This document shows positions 41,741 to 49,544 of a stretch of DNA of 64,000 nucleotides, piece by piece. Each line of letters starts with the position of its first letter. Within the stretch, counting starts at the first letter, position 1. The position numbers and the translations under genes were made by a program. The notes beneath the pieces were generated by a model. The model was not told the origin of the DNA. It was given only the letters and a program-made list of their open reading frames with translations, and made no database searches. Origin of the DNA: Centipeda artemidis DSM 19719 (GTDB lineage: Bacteria; Bacillota; Negativicutes; Selenomonadales; Selenomonadaceae); the NCBI RefSeq assembly GCF_000426665.1, contig NZ_AUFU01000006.1, forward strand, positions 1-64,000. The letters are read 5' to 3'.

Positions 41741-42048
41741 TATGCCCGCCTCCTCGCGTGCTTTACAATATATTCCTCCGCGCGGCGCAGCTCCGCATTC
41801 GCGCGCAGCCGCTCCGGCAGATAGGTGATTAGGATCGATCCCGTCTCCGTATTCGTCGTCACGGACTCCAGCTCTGCGAGCGCACCGAGACGCCGCCGCA
41901 CCTCTTCCTCCAGCGCCGGATTGCCGATCATCTGCCTGCTGTAGAGGCGCACGCGCCCCGGCATATAGGACGCAACCTCAGTTGAGCGCAGGAAGAGCTC
42001 GAGTGCGGATGCGGGAATCGCCGCCCGGACGGCTTCAAAAATATCCAA
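41740..42048 (-). CDS. Small HMA-like protein
   Basis: A 102-residue protein with an HMA-like fold lacking CxxC (MPGRVRLYSRQMIGNPALEEEV, LESVTTNTETGSILITYLP), similar to the domain in its downstream neighbour. The start is TTG at 42048 behind AAGGGGG; a further TTG at 42075 overlaps a hairpin. It shares one base with the next gene. The role is inferred from the ATPase context. Confidence 0.6.
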   Translation of the reverse strand: MDIFEAVRAAIPASALELFLRSTEVASYMPGRVRLYSRQMIGNPALEEEVRRRLGALAELESVTTNTETGSILITYLPERLRANAELRRAEEYIVKHARRRA

Positions 42049-42073
42049 AGTCCGGCAGCCCCCTTTCCTTTTC

Positions 42074-42109
42074 AAAAAAGGGCTGCGCGCGACACCCGCG
42101 CGACAGCCC
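42074..42109 (-). terminator. Terminator or attenuator between the small membrane gene and the HMA/ATPase genes
   Basis: GGGCTGCGCGCG pairs with CGCGCG-A-CAGCCC around ACACC (42080-42109), followed on the minus strand by six T residues, then directly by the ribosome site of the next gene. It could limit read-through to the pump genes. Confidence 0.75.
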
Positions 42110-42128
42110 CTCCGGAAAACACCGAGCC

Positions 42129-42329
42129 TTACTTATCGAGCGCAGACTGTGCCGCGATCAGATCCTCAAGCTCCTCCTTCTGCCGCTGCAGTTCCGCAAC
42201 TGACAGCTCCGCCTGACCGGACTCAAGCGCCGCAAGCTGCTGCGAACGCTCCTGCATGAAGCGATAGCCGAAAATGCCCGCCACCGCGCCGACCGCAAGC
42301 CCGATCCAAAAATCCGTCTTCGAGAACAT
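42129..42329 (-). CDS. Small membrane protein with coiled-coil tail
   Basis: A 66-residue protein with one transmembrane segment (FWIGLAVGAVAGIFGYRFM, residues 7-25) followed by a charged, heptad-like helix (LAALESGQAELSVAELQRQKE...). No known family recognised. Start preceded by GCAAAGGAGGAAC. It is the first gene of the metal-ATPase cluster and has a 213-nt structured 5' leader with its own promoter. Confidence 0.7.
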   Translation of the reverse strand: MFSKTDFWIGLAVGAVAGIFGYRFMQERSQQLAALESGQAELSVAELQRQKEELEDLIAAQSALDK

Positions 42330-42543
42330 AGTAGTTCCTCCTTTGCCACTTCGCCCCTTGCATGAGGGCATGTTCGCTCCTTGGCGCCTTGACTCACCAC
42401 TGAGTGAATCCCCCCCACCGCAATCCCTACGACAAATAAAGGCTGCCTCTGTTGGCAGCCTTGAAGGATTCCCGTGAGCGGCAACGGTTCCTGCGCCGTG
42501 AGGCAGCGGCAGCGCCGCATCCCTCTCCGGAACCGTTCCATTG
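42330..42543 (-). ncRNA. Structured 5' leader, riboswitch candidate
   Basis: Between the sigma70 start and the small membrane gene: an outer 9-bp stem AACGGTTCC/GGAACCGTT (42537-42529 with 42491-42483), inside it a GAGG/CCTC stem with a GCGGC/GCCGC hairpin, then an intrinsic terminator, then a GC-rich tail before the ribosome site. This is the classic aptamer-terminator layout. I do not recognise the class. Confidence 0.5.
42435..42462 (-). terminator. Terminator inside the structured leader
   Basis: AAGGCTGCC/GGCAGCCTT stem (42454-42462 with 42439-42447; 6-nt loop) followed by TTTATTTG on the minus strand. Confidence 0.75.
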
Positions 42544-42548
42544 CCCTG

Positions 42549-42577
42549 AGTATAAGGCACAAAGTCCCGCTTGTCAA
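42549..42577 (-). promoter_or_regulatory. Sigma70 promoter for the structured leader
   Basis: Minus-strand TTGACA (42577-42572), 17-nt spacer and TATACT (42554-42549); transcription would begin right before the outer leader stem. Confidence 0.85.
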
Positions 42578-42579
42578 TA

Positions 42580-42611
42580 GAAACCGCGTAATTAGGAATC
42601 ATACGCGTTTC
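42580..42611. other. Bulged inverted repeat next to the leader promoter
   Basis: gaaaccgcgta and tacgcgtttc pair with one bulged base around an 11-nt loop, between the aroF stop and the -35 box. No T run follows, so it may be an operator rather than the aroF terminator. Confidence 0.45.
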
Positions 42612-42631
42612 CATTCTCAACCTGCACACGA

Positions 42632-43666
42632 TCATCCTAAATCCATGGGGATGATATGCGACTCCTTCATGAACGCGCTGAGTTTCCGGACGTCGCGCAT
42701 GAGGTCACTGTAATGCACGGGCGTCAGGGACTGCGGTCCATCGGAGAGTGCCTTTGCAGGGTTCGGGTGCACCTCGATGATGAGACCATCCGCGCCCGCC
42801 GCGATGGAGGCAAGGGACATCGGTTTGATCATGCGCCACTTACCCGTGCCGTGACTTGGATCGGCAATGATCGGCAGATGCGAGAGGTGCTTGATCGCCG
42901 CAATCGCACTGATGTCAAACGTATTGCGCGTGTACGTCTCATAGGTGCGGATACCGCGCTCGCAGAGAATGACGTTCGGATTACCCTCGTTCATGATGTA
43001 CTCTGCCGCATTCAGCCACTCGTCAATCGTCGCCGCGAGTCCGCGTTTCAGCATGACGGGTTTGCCCGTACGCCCGACTGCCTTGAGGAGTCCAAAGTTC
43101 TGCATGTTGCGCGCGCCGATTTGGAGCAGATCGGCATAGGCGGCGACCGTGTCCACCGCCTCGACGACCGTCACCTCTGTGACGACGCGCAGCCGGGTGC
43201 GCTCGCGCGCCTCCGCGAGATATTTCAGCCCCTCCTCCTCAAGCCCTTGGAACGCATAGGGCGAGGTGCGCGGCTTGTACGCGCCGCCGCGGATGAACTG
43301 CGCCCCGCCCGACTTGATGATCTCCGCCGTCTCGAGCAGCTGTGAACGCGACTCGACCGAGCAGGGACCCGCCATCACCACAGGATTCCCGCCGCCGATC
43401 TGCACTCCGGCGACATCGATCACGCTCGGCGCGGGATGGAACTCACGACTCGCAAGTTTATAGCTCTTTGAGATCGCGACCGTCGTCTCCACGCCGCGCA
43501 TCGCATCAAGCGGCGTCGCGGCGAGCAGCGTCTTGTCCCCGATGACGCCGACAATCTTCTGCCGCGCGCCCTCCATCACCTTCGCTTCGAGCCCCTTTTC
43601 CTCAATGGCGTGAATGACGCCCTCGATATCCTCCTGCGAAGCATCCACATTCATAATGACAACCAT
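42632..43666 (-). CDS. aroF: 3-Deoxy-7-phosphoheptulonate synthase (DAHP synthase, AroF/KDOPS-like type)
   Basis: A 344-residue enzyme that condenses phosphoenolpyruvate with erythrose 4-phosphate, the first step of the shikimate pathway. The N-terminal ~75 residues form a ferredoxin-like regulatory domain (MVVIMNVDASQEDIEGVI). The catalytic part shows VMAGPCSVES, RGGAYKPRTSPYAFQG, GRTGKPVMLKRG, CERGIRT and ADPSHGTG, the family's PEP- and metal-binding sites. Start preceded by AAAGGAGAAA. It lies downstream of pheA, so the pair feeds phenylalanine synthesis. Confidence 0.93.
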   Translation of the reverse strand: MVVIMNVDASQEDIEGVIHAIEEKGLEAKVMEGARQKIVGVIGDKTLLAATPLDAMRGVETTVAISKSYKLASREFHPAPSVIDVAGVQIGGGNPVVMAGPCSVESRSQLLETAEIIKSGGAQFIRGGAYKPRTSPYAFQGLEEEGLKYLAEARERTRLRVVTEVTVVEAVDTVAAYADLLQIGARNMQNFGLLKAVGRTGKPVMLKRGLAATIDEWLNAAEYIMNEGNPNVILCERGIRTYETYTRNTFDISAIAAIKHLSHLPIIADPSHGTGKWRMIKPMSLASIAAGADGLIIEVHPNPAKALSDGPQSLTPVHYSDLMRDVRKLSAFMKESHIIPMDLG

Positions 43667-43867
43667 AGTATTTTCTCCTTTGTAAATTTATAAAATATGA
43701 TGCCCCTAAGCGTGAAAATCCCGCCTCATACCGTATGTGTGATACTCCCCCCGGAGCTAACGCGCCACTTCGTACCGCGTCGGCGTCCGCCGCAGCCATT
43801 TTTAAGCCCCGCTTTTTGGCAAGGCGGATGCCAAAGCGGTGCAGATAAATAAAATACCGTATAGTGA
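43667..43867. other. aroF upstream region
   Basis: About 200 nt without a credible gene. It contains a long imperfect hairpin (ccgctttttggca with tgccaaagcgg, 43809-43839) that could attenuate or process the pheA-aroF transcript, and an AT-rich stretch next to the aroF ribosome site. Confidence 0.45.
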
Positions 43868-43991
43868 GTGACGCACAAGCTTGGATGCAGAGCAAGGAAC
43901 TAGAAAAATTCAAGGGAAGGCGTAGTTAAAAGCTACGTCGACCGCAGGATTTTTCGCAGTGACACAGCTATGCGCCAAGATCGTGCGTCAC
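43868..43991. repeat. 124-bp hairpin repeat, full copy B, overlapping the end of pheA
   Basis: Perfect 9-bp terminal inverted repeats GTGACGCAC/GTGCGTCAC, inner CTTGG/CCAAG, GAAAAAT/ATTTTTC and a central cgtag/ctacg hairpin. The whole unit matches 27878-28001 in length and order. Its right end supplies the last codons and the stop of pheA. Confidence 0.85.
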
Positions 43992-44837
43992 GTCTCTATG
44001 AACAGGAAACGCCCCCGCTATTTTCAACCACACACTTTTTTCCGCAACCGCATCGATCGCATCGCGCAGCATATCGGGATCGCAGTGTGCGTCGAGATCA
44101 AAATAGAAAATATACGCCCCGAGCTCCGTCCGTGCCGGCCGCGACTCGATCCGCGTCAGATTCACCCCGCGCCGAGCGAACTCCCCGAGCACCTCATAGA
44201 GCGCTCCAGGGCGCGTGCCGTCGATCCGACAGATGACGAGCACGGTATCGGGCGGCTCGGCAGGAGGCGGGATCGTCCCTTCGCGGGCGATCTCAAAGAA
44301 CCGCGTACAGTTCGACCCGCGATCCTCTATTTTCCCTGCACGTTCAACAAGCCCGTTCAGCTCCCCCGCACGCCGCGTACAGATCGCCGCAAGTCCGGCA
44401 TCCGGCGGCGCCGTGCCGACGATCTCGGCCGCGCGCGCCGTGCTCGACGTCTTGATGATCTCCGCGCGCGGACAATACCTCAGGAGGAAATCACGGCATT
44501 GGGCGATGGGCTGCGCGTGAGAGTAGACCACACGAATCTCGCCCTCTGCTGTACGCGCCATCAGGTAGTTGTGCACCGGCCAGATCACCTCGCGCCGTAC
44601 GCGCAGCATATCCGCATGGGCGAGCACGTCAAGCGTCACAGTGATCGCGCCCTCGAGCGAGTTCTCCACCGGCACGAACGCCGTATCCACCTCCCCCGTC
44701 TCGACCGCATGAATGCACTCGCCGATGTCCGCGAACCGGACGAGCTCCGCCGCGCGATGCCGCCACACCTTCAGATAGAGCGCCGCCGCCTCGCTGTGCG
44801 TCCCCACGGGGCCAAGGATGCCCATTTTCCTGATCAC
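43968..44837 (-). CDS. pheA: Prephenate dehydratase
   Basis: A 289-residue enzyme that converts prephenate to phenylpyruvate. The catalytic domain (1-180) has GILGPVGTHSEAAALY, VPVENSLEGAITVTLD and the NCTRFFEIAR segment with the essential Thr-Arg pair; an ACT domain (about 200-280: GALYEVLGEFARRGVNLTRIESRP) provides phenylalanine feedback. The GTG at 44837 is 7 nt after AGGAGG; an ATG two codons earlier abuts the ribosome site. The last eight residues (DVTHDLGA) are encoded by the hairpin repeat. Confidence 0.9.
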   Translation of the reverse strand: MIRKMGILGPVGTHSEAAALYLKVWRHRAAELVRFADIGECIHAVETGEVDTAFVPVENSLEGAITVTLDVLAHADMLRVRREVIWPVHNYLMARTAEGEIRVVYSHAQPIAQCRDFLLRYCPRAEIIKTSSTARAAEIVGTAPPDAGLAAICTRRAGELNGLVERAGKIEDRGSNCTRFFEIAREGTIPPPAEPPDTVLVICRIDGTRPGALYEVLGEFARRGVNLTRIESRPARTELGAYIFYFDLDAHCDPDMLRDAIDAVAEKSVWLKIAGAFPVHRDVTHDLGA

Positions 44838-44991
44838 ACGCATTCCTCCTAGTAAGATTCTATCATACTATATGGACATACCGTTGACAAGGATGACGGA
44901 AAGACTTTCATTTCATCCTCATTTATCTTGCCCCGCCGCTGTGTTATAATGAGGACGTTTTCTGAATAAATCAAATTGAAAAGGACGCCCT

Positions 44992-45567
44992 ATGACAACA
45001 GATGAATATCTCGGCATCATCCGCTGCATCGCGGGACTCAAGGAACGCACGCGCCACGCATGGACGCGGGACGGACGGCAGGAGAGCGTCGCCGAGCACA
45101 GCTGGCGGCTCGCGCTCATGGCATATTTCCTCCGCGACCGCTTCCCGGGCACCGACCTCACGCGCGTCCTCCTCATGTGCCTCCTGCACGACATCGGCGA
45201 AGTCTTTACCGGAGACATCCCGACGTTTGAAAAAACCGACGCTGACCGCGCACGCGAGCACGCACTGCGCGACGATTGGATCAACGCGCTGCCGCCGCCC
45301 TATGCCGAGGAACTGCAGGAACTTTTTAGAGAGATGGACGCAAGAGAAACCGAAGAAGCCCGGCTCGTCCGCGCCCTCGACCGCATGGAGGCGGTGCTCA
45401 CGCACAACGAGGGTGACCCGTGTACATGGCTGCCTCTCGAATATGACCTCCAGCGCACCTACGGCGTACCCGAAGCCGCGTTCTCGGACATCCTCGCAGA
45501 CATCCGCGCCGCCGTCACCCGCGAGGTCGACGCCCTCATCGCGGCGCAAAATGCATCGACCGAATAA
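44992..45567 (+). CDS. HD-domain phosphohydrolase (YfbR-like)
   Basis: A 191-residue HD-superfamily protein. The metal-binding residues are in SVAEHSWRLAL (His), LLHDIGEVF (His-Asp) and VRALDRMEAVL (Asp), an order found in YfbR-type 5'-deoxynucleotidases and related proteins. The substrate is not certain. The start follows aaaaggacg. A TATAAT is at 44945-44950 with a weak -35. First of a three-gene co-directional run. Confidence 0.8.
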   Translation: MTTDEYLGIIRCIAGLKERTRHAWTRDGRQESVAEHSWRLALMAYFLRDRFPGTDLTRVLLMCLLHDIGEVFTGDIPTFEKTDADRAREHALRDDWINALPPPYAEELQELFREMDARETEEARLVRALDRMEAVLTHNEGDPCTWLPLEYDLQRTYGVPEAAFSDILADIRAAVTREVDALIAAQNASTE

Positions 45568-45581
45568 AAGGAGCAAGATAA

Positions 45582-46358
45582 ATGAAACCAAGCTATGGCA
45601 ACTGGATCTCGAACTCCATGCTGAAAACCTTCTTCGGCGTCGCTTTCGGACTTTTCGCCGTCTCGCAGGCGCTCGCCTTCACCCTTGGCAAGGAAACCTA
45701 TTACTATGTCGCCTGCATCCTCTGTACCTTTGCCACAGCTGCCGCGCTCTACATGAGTTACTGCCACTATGTCTTTTCCTTCGGCGGCGGCGGACTCATG
45801 CGCCGCATCCACAATTATCTCCTCGAACACCTCGCGTGGAACGGCAAAGGCACGCTGCTCGACGTCGGCTGCGGATCGGGCGCACTCTCCATCGCCGCCG
45901 CAAAACAATTTCCTGCGGCAAAGGTGCAGGGCATCGACGCGTGGGGCGCCATGTGGGACTACAGCAAAGATCAGTGCGACCGCAACGCAGAGATCGAGGG
46001 CGTCGGCGCGCGCTGCACATTCATGCCCGGAGACGCCGCAAAGATCGACTTTCCGAGCAGATCCTTTGACGCCGTCATCAGCAATTTTGTCTATCACGAA
46101 GTCCGCACGCAAAAGGATAAATTCATGCTCGTCGAGGAGACCCTGCGCACGCTGAAAAAGGGCGGCTCCTTCGCCCTGCAGGACACCTTCGGCGACAAGG
46201 ATCGCTACGGCAAAATGGAGGAGTTCCTCGACTACCTCAAAGAGCACGACGACATCGACGACATCACCTACGTCCCGAACATCGCGCGGCACATCCCCAT
46301 GCCATTCCTCGTGCGGTTCATGCTGCGCGACTGCGGACTCATCTACGGCAGGAAATAA
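45582..46358 (+). CDS. Membrane-anchored class I SAM-dependent methyltransferase
   Basis: A 258-residue protein with two N-terminal hydrophobic helices (about 13-33 and 40-60) and a Rossmann methyltransferase domain: LLDVGCGSGALSIAAA (SAM site, about 92-107), VQGIDAWG, and FDAVISNFVYHEV. The substrate is unknown and presumably membrane-associated. Ribosome site aaaggagc. It lies 14 nt after the HD gene. Confidence 0.8.
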   Translation: MKPSYGNWISNSMLKTFFGVAFGLFAVSQALAFTLGKETYYYVACILCTFATAAALYMSYCHYVFSFGGGGLMRRIHNYLLEHLAWNGKGTLLDVGCGSGALSIAAAKQFPAAKVQGIDAWGAMWDYSKDQCDRNAEIEGVGARCTFMPGDAAKIDFPSRSFDAVISNFVYHEVRTQKDKFMLVEETLRTLKKGGSFALQDTFGDKDRYGKMEEFLDYLKEHDDIDDITYVPNIARHIPMPFLVRFMLRDCGLIYGRK

Positions 46359-46377
46359 AAGCCCCGACGAAAGGAAG

Positions 46378-47673
46378 ATGAAGACACCTATGCGCCTCGC
46401 CGCCCTCCTCGCACTCAGTCTCTCCCTCGCCGCCCCCGCCGCGACGGCAGTACCCGCGCCGCCCATTACGACCGAGCAGCTGCCCCTCGTTCGCCGTCCC
46501 GCATTCCCGGCGCAGCTCCCCGAGGGACGCACCGTCGATGAGAAATTGATCGCGGGACTGCGCTTTGCCGTGCCGCCGCCCGCCGACGCACTCAAGACGC
46601 CCGTACAAAATCCGACAGAGATCACCATCATGGGCGACGCGGCGGCAACCGAGGAGCAGATGCTTTCCTACCTCCTGCGGCGCAACCCGCAGCCAAAACT
46701 CACCGGCACGCCCGCAGAGCTCGTGCATGCCTACTATGAAGAAGCCGAGCGCGAAGGCATCCGCCCCGACGTCGCGCTCGCACAGGCGTTCAAGGAAACG
46801 GGCTTTTTCGCATACGGCGGCGACGTAGACTGGCGGCAGAACAATTTCTGCGGACTGGGCGCAACGGGCGGCGGGGTTAGGGGTCTCTCCTTCCCCGACA
46901 TCCGCACGGGTGTCCGCGCGCACATCCAGCACCTCCTCGCCTACGCGAGCAAAGACCTCCCGACCGTCCCCATCGTCGACCCGCGCTACAGCCACATCCG
47001 AACGAACCGCCCCGACGTCTACGGACGGCTCACGCGCTGGACGGATCTGAACGGCGTATGGGCTGTCCCTGGCAAGACCTACGGACAGGAAATCCTCCTC
47101 ATCCGCGACGCCGCACGCGCCCCCGACGGCTCCGACGCCGCCCTGCACGCCGCGAACCTCCGGCTCATGCAGGCGGCAGATGCCGACGCCTACATCTATC
47201 GCGGACTTGTGTACCTGCATCGGAGCGCCTACGATGACGCCCTCGCCGACTTTACAGCCGCGCAAAAGCGCGATATGAAGCGCCCTGCCCCCTACCTCGG
47301 AATCGCCCTCGTACATGCGGCGGCAGGACACAGCAAAGAGGCACACGCTGCCTACGAACGCTATCTAAAACTCGCTCCCGACGATGCCACGGCACGCTAT
47401 AACTATGGACTCGTCCTCCTCGAGACAGGCGCAGACGATAAAGCCGCCGCAGCCCTGCGTGGAGCGCTCGCGGCAAATCCACAGAACGCCGATGCCATGA
47501 ACGCCCTCGGACTCGCGCAGCTCCGCAGCAAAGACTATCGGGGCGCATGGCACACATGGGCGGATGCCGCGCGCATCGCCCCCGAGAACGCGGACATCCT
47601 CATCAACCAAATCCTCCTCGCCGCCTCCTGCAAAGACGCGGCGGAAAAGAAGGAGAAAAAGAAGCGTAAATAA
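46378..47673 (+). CDS. Exported glucosaminidase-domain protein with TPR C-terminus
   Basis: A 431-residue protein: signal peptide (MRLAALLALSLSLAAPAATA, residues 5-24), a glucosaminidase-like domain (about 112-240: GIRPDVALAQAFKETGFFAYG, with the expected catalytic Glu; NNFCGLGATGG; GVRAHIQHLLAYAS) and TPR repeats (265-415). It probably cuts peptidoglycan glycan strands, the repeats binding partners. Starts at 46378 and 46390 are both possible. The end is Lys-rich. Confidence 0.78.
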   Translation: MKTPMRLAALLALSLSLAAPAATAVPAPPITTEQLPLVRRPAFPAQLPEGRTVDEKLIAGLRFAVPPPADALKTPVQNPTEITIMGDAAATEEQMLSYLLRRNPQPKLTGTPAELVHAYYEEAEREGIRPDVALAQAFKETGFFAYGGDVDWRQNNFCGLGATGGGVRGLSFPDIRTGVRAHIQHLLAYASKDLPTVPIVDPRYSHIRTNRPDVYGRLTRWTDLNGVWAVPGKTYGQEILLIRDAARAPDGSDAALHAANLRLMQAADADAYIYRGLVYLHRSAYDDALADFTAAQKRDMKRPAPYLGIALVHAAAGHSKEAHAAYERYLKLAPDDATARYNYGLVLLETGADDKAAAALRGALAANPQNADAMNALGLAQLRSKDYRGAWHTWADAARIAPENADILINQILLAASCKDAAEKKEKKKRK

Positions 47674-47722
47674 AAAAGCTGTCGCACATAGGTCAATACC
47701 TTCGTGCGGCAGCCTTTTTTGT
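47672..47722. terminator. Bidirectional intrinsic terminator
   Basis: gctgtcgcac (47678-47687) pairs with gtgcggcagc (47704-47713, one G-U), with A and T runs on the two sides; lies between convergent genes. Confidence 0.85.
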
Positions 47723-47723
47723 T

Positions 47724-48143
47724 TTATAGATACTGTGGTCTGTGATCCGTAATCCCTAGATACTGCTTGAGTGATTCCTGCAGGAGATGTGACAAATTCA
47801 CCTTTTCCTTGCGTGCCGCAATGTCGAGCCAACGCGGAATCGTTACCGTTTTATTCGTAGATTTATTGAGCATCTTCTCACGAAACGGCGGCATCCATGC
47901 ATCGATCATCGCAAGGGATGTCCCCTCTTTGGTACGAAGAGATGCGACCTTCGAGGGGATCGGGATGTCTTCGCCATCCTCCTCCATACCGTATAGATGC
48001 AGTTGGAGTGCTTCCTTCGCGTTCTTAAACGCTTCCTCCGGCGTATCTGCGCACGGGCAGCACCCCGGCAGATCCGGAAACACGATGGAAATTCCGCCTT
48101 CTTCCTCCGTAAAAACGGCAGGATATATATATCGGTCTTTCAT
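47724..48143 (-). CDS. hicB: HicB-family antitoxin
   Basis: A 139-residue antitoxin. The N-terminal HicB domain (YPAVFTEEEGGISIVFPDLPGCCPCADTPEEAF) neutralises the toxin; the C-terminal part (KTVTIPRWLDIAARKEKVNLSHLLQESLKQYL) is a ribbon-helix-helix DNA-binding motif. It follows hicA by 20 nt and likely autorepresses through the operator at 48400. Confidence 0.9.
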   Translation of the reverse strand: MKDRYIYPAVFTEEEGGISIVFPDLPGCCPCADTPEEAFKNAKEALQLHLYGMEEDGEDIPIPSKVASLRTKEGTSLAMIDAWMPPFREKMLNKSTNKTVTIPRWLDIAARKEKVNLSHLLQESLKQYLGITDHRPQYL

Positions 48144-48163
48144 ATTCTACACCGCCTTGCAAA

Positions 48164-48364
48164 TCAATCACGGACGTCAATTCCTGCCTGCCTCAAAATA
48201 TTTCTTGCAGTCCCTTCCGGAACATCCTTCCTTGGATGCGTCAGTGTAACACGTCCCTTCTTAACAGGATGCTTGTACTGATGGTGATCGCCCGTGCAAT
48301 GTACTTCATACCAACCGTCTTTTTTGAGTATTTCGAGCAGCTCTCTAGATGAATAGGATTTCAT
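48164..48364 (-). CDS. hicA: HicA-family mRNA interferase toxin
   Basis: A 66-residue dsRBD-like toxin. MKSYSSRELLEILKKDGW and GDHHQYKHPVKKGRVTLTHP carry the conserved Gly-x-His catalytic region. HicA cleaves mRNA when HicB is lost. The ATG at 48364 follows GAGGGGAC; an upstream in-frame ATG at 48391 lies within the promoter. Toxin precedes antitoxin, the usual hicAB order. Confidence 0.9.
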   Translation of the reverse strand: MKSYSSRELLEILKKDGWYEVHCTGDHHQYKHPVKKGRVTLTHPRKDVPEGTARNILRQAGIDVRD

Positions 48365-48389
48365 AAATATAGTCCCCTCAAGCATACTC

Positions 48390-48418
48390 ACTCTAACACA
48401 TGTTATAACATTTGTAAA
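48390..48418 (-). promoter_or_regulatory. hicAB promoter with an internal palindromic operator
   Basis: Minus-strand TTTACA (48418-48413), 17-nt spacer and TAGAGT (48395-48390). The spacer holds the perfect 12-bp palindrome ATGTTATAACAT (48400-48411), a likely HicB binding site. Confidence 0.7.
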
Positions 48419-48470
48419 TAGTATGCACTGCCAACGCTTTCACACGTCGACACCGCCCCCCTTTTTCATG

Positions 48471-49544
48471 TTAAATATGTGCCAGCACAGCGCCCGTCAT
48501 TTCCTCCGTTCCGACCTTTTTGAGGTCGTTGCCCTCGGTGTATAGGTCGCCCGTGCGCAGTCCGTCCGCGAGGGCGGCGTCGACGGCGGTCTCGATCGCT
48601 GCTGCGGCGGCTTGCTCATGCAGTGCGTAGCGCAGGAGCATCGCCGCGGAGAGGATCGTGCCGAGCGGGTTGGCGATGCCGCGCCCGGCGATGTCGGGTG
48701 CGCTGCCGTGGATCGGTTCAAAGAGGCTCGTCCCCGTGCCGATGGACGCCGACGGCATGAGCCCGATCGAGCCGCCGATCACCGCCGCCTCATCCGATAA
48801 AATATCGCCGAAGAGGTTCCCTGTCACGATGACGTCAAACTGCGTCGGGCGCACGGCAAGCTGCATCGCGCAGTTGTCCACATAGAGATGCGAGAGCGCG
48901 ACGTCGCCGTATTCCGATGCGAGCGCCGTCACCGTGCGCCGCCAAAGGCGCGAGGTCGCGAGCACATTTGCCTTGTCCACGGACGTGACCGCGCCGCGCC
49001 GCAGACGCGCCGTCTCGAATGCGAGCCGCGCGATGCGCTCCACCTCGGGGACGGAGTAGTTCTCCATGTCCCACGCGCGCTCCGCGCCGTCCACCTGCTC
49101 CGACTCGCATTTCTCACCGAAATAGATTCCGCCGATCAGCTCGCGCACGATCACGAGATCGACGCCGCGCACGAGTTCGGGTTTTAGCGGCGAATGTTCG
49201 ACGAGGGCGTCAGCCACCTTGACCGGGCGCAGATTCGCGTACAGTCCAAGCCCTTTTCTGAGCCCTAGGATCGCGCGCTCGGGGCGCAGTTCCGGAGAAA
49301 TATCGTCCCATTTCGGGCCTCCGACCGCGCCGAAAAGCACGCCGTCCGACGCTTTGCATACGGCGAGCGTCTCCTCCGGGAGCGGCGTGCCGTACTTATC
49401 GTATGCCGTTCCGCCCGCGTCGCGCACTTCGTAGGAGAGACCGAGCGCGAACTTCGCGTCGACGGCCTTCAATACCTCGACCGCCGCCGCCGTGATCTCG
49501 GCGCCGATGCCGTCGCCCGGCACAACCGCAATTTTATACGCCAT
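48471..49544 (-). CDS. leuB: 3-Isopropylmalate dehydrogenase
   Basis: A 357-residue NAD-dependent beta-decarboxylating dehydrogenase of leucine synthesis. Family motifs: VVPGDGIGAEI, GLYANLRPVK, LVIVRELIGGIYFG, VDKANVLATSRLWR, and LFEPIHGSAPDIAGRGIANP. It is the last gene of the ilv-leu operon, its start overlapping leuD by 11 nt. Length is typical. Confidence 0.96.
   Translation of the reverse strand: MAYKIAVVPGDGIGAEITAAAVEVLKAVDAKFALGLSYEVRDAGGTAYDKYGTPLPEETLAVCKASDGVLFGAVGGPKWDDISPELRPERAILGLRKGLGLYANLRPVKVADALVEHSPLKPELVRGVDLVIVRELIGGIYFGEKCESEQVDGAERAWDMENYSVPEVERIARLAFETARLRRGAVTSVDKANVLATSRLWRRTVTALASEYGDVALSHLYVDNCAMQLAVRPTQFDVIVTGNLFGDILSDEAAVIGGSIGLMPSASIGTGTSLFEPIHGSAPDIAGRGIANPLGTILSAAMLLRYALHEQAAAAAIETAVDAALADGLRTGDLYTEGNDLKKVGTEEMTGAVLAHI

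Noticed and set aside
42470-42540. Known Mn (yybP-ykoY), NiCo, glycine or T-box leader
   Set aside because: None of the conserved loop sequences of these classes could be placed with confidence by eye; left as unknown class.
43809-43839. Terminator of pheA
   Set aside because: The hairpin is strong but lacks a T run on either strand; kept only as an unexplained hairpin.
43602-43913. 103-codon minus frame between pheA and aroF
   Set aside because: Covers the hairpin repeat and the aroF leader; no family features and poor start.
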